A stretch of 50,838 nucleotides of DNA from Paraburkholderia solitsugae (lineage in GTDB: Bacteria; Pseudomonadota; Gammaproteobacteria; Burkholderiales; Burkholderiaceae): NCBI RefSeq assembly GCF_013177695.1, contig NZ_WOEY01000108.1:1-50838 (forward strand). The letters run 5' to 3'. Under the pieces are notes generated by a model. That model was not told where the DNA came from, did not search any database, and was given only the letters and a program-made list of their open reading frames with translations. Below are positions 50,776 through 50,838 of the stretch, in pieces. Both the position numbers and the translations under genes were made by a program. Each line of letters opens with the position of its first letter. Positions within the stretch are counted from its first letter, which is position 1.

Positions 50776-50838
50776 CTACAACAGCGCGAGCTGCTGCGGG
50801 GCGACCGGTTTTTTCACGTTCAGTGCATTGAGTACCTC
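50776..50838 (-). CDS. C-terminal end of an unidentified gene entering from the right edge
   Basis: On the minus strand the frame is open from the window edge to a TAG at 50778-50776. It encodes 20 residues ending KKPVAPQQLALL, with mostly G/C in third codon positions, as expected of real coding DNA. Too little is visible to name it. It faces the DUF6398 gene tail to tail. Positions 50636-50775 between them hold no gene I can support. Confidence 0.45.
   Translation of the reverse strand, partial: EVLNALNVKKPVAPQQLALL

Larger units (their letters stand above)
49836..50838. mobile_element. Left part of an insertion in yifB (genomic island or transposon-like element)
   Basis: From 49836 to the window edge the DNA has nothing of yifB, is less GC-rich by eye than the rest, and carries genes foreign to the locus. 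The first ~115 nt hold three related sites and no gene of their own, as expected of an element end. comM/yifB is a known insertion hotspot for Tn7-like elements and resistance islands in other bacteria (established knowledge). The right end and any transposase or integrase lie outside the window. Confidence 0.7.

Noticed and set aside
49836..50838. Naming the insertion as a Tn7-like or Tn6022-type transposon
   Set aside because: The locus fits, but no transposase is visible in the window and I could not match the end sequence from memory to those elements.

Overview
The window reads as chromosomal DNA of a beta-proteobacterium of the Burkholderia/Paraburkholderia type. The evidence is high GC, the proteobacterial GshA family, an aa3 oxidase cluster with CtaG, CtaA, CtaB and SURF1, a cydPABX locus, NagR-controlled PTS genes, and protein sequences of Burkholderiaceae character. 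Nearly all of it is densely packed housekeeping DNA. Only the last ~1 kb looks foreign.

Layout: (1) 1-2.3 kb: the 3' end of ybiB, then a leucine leader peptide with a cluster of CTA codons, then a leuA-type gene that stops after its catalytic barrel. (2) 2.5-4.9 kb: an NTF2-like protein, a PagL-type lipid A deacylase, and rpoH behind a perfect CIRCE operator. (3) 5.2-8.3 kb: cydP-cydA-cydB-cydX (cytochrome bd oxidase), closed by a terminator. (4) 8.5-16 kb, minus strand: nagR-nagA-nagB-II-nagF-nagE, which import, phosphorylate, deacetylate and deaminate GlcNAc. The operon is preceded by a promoter/operator probably bound by NagR. (5) 16.3-20.4 kb: a MarR-GNAT fusion, a lone MetQ-type binding protein, a chemoreceptor with a sigma-28-like promoter, and a YciI protein. 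(6) 20.5-31.1 kb: the aa3 cytochrome c oxidase and its assembly genes on the minus strand (DUF2244, coxB, ctaD, small assembly protein, ctaG, DUF2970, coxC, SURF1, Sco-like, ctaA, ctaB, sco), with one divergent small membrane gene. (7) 31.4-36.7 kb: a bioC-like methyltransferase, comF, trmL, a macro-domain protein, gpsA, secB, grxC and a rhodanese. (8) 36.9-40.5 kb: gpmA, a CtpA-type protease and a moeB/thiF gene. (9) 40.5-43.5 kb: ptsI, ptsH and a mannose-family EIIA. (10) 43.8-46.2 kb: gshB and gshA. (11) 46.4-49 kb: amtB and glnK behind a sigma-54 promoter with three NtrC-like boxes, and divergent ubiK. (12) 49.1-50.8 kb: yifB (comM) cut off just before its Walker A motif by foreign-looking DNA. 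That DNA has reiterated inverted repeats at its edge, an unidentified minus-strand reading frame, a DUF6398 gene, and the tail of another minus-strand gene at the window edge.

The most interesting points are the apparently leaderless leucine leader peptide before a truncated LeuA, the three-domain CoxB-cytochrome c-OmpA fusion, the second NagE IIB-like domain lacking its phosphorylatable cysteine, the sigma-54/NtrC architecture between glnK and ubiK, short tandem repeats that span the stop codons of nagR and grxC, and the element that interrupts yifB. No rRNA, tRNA or CRISPR array was recognised.
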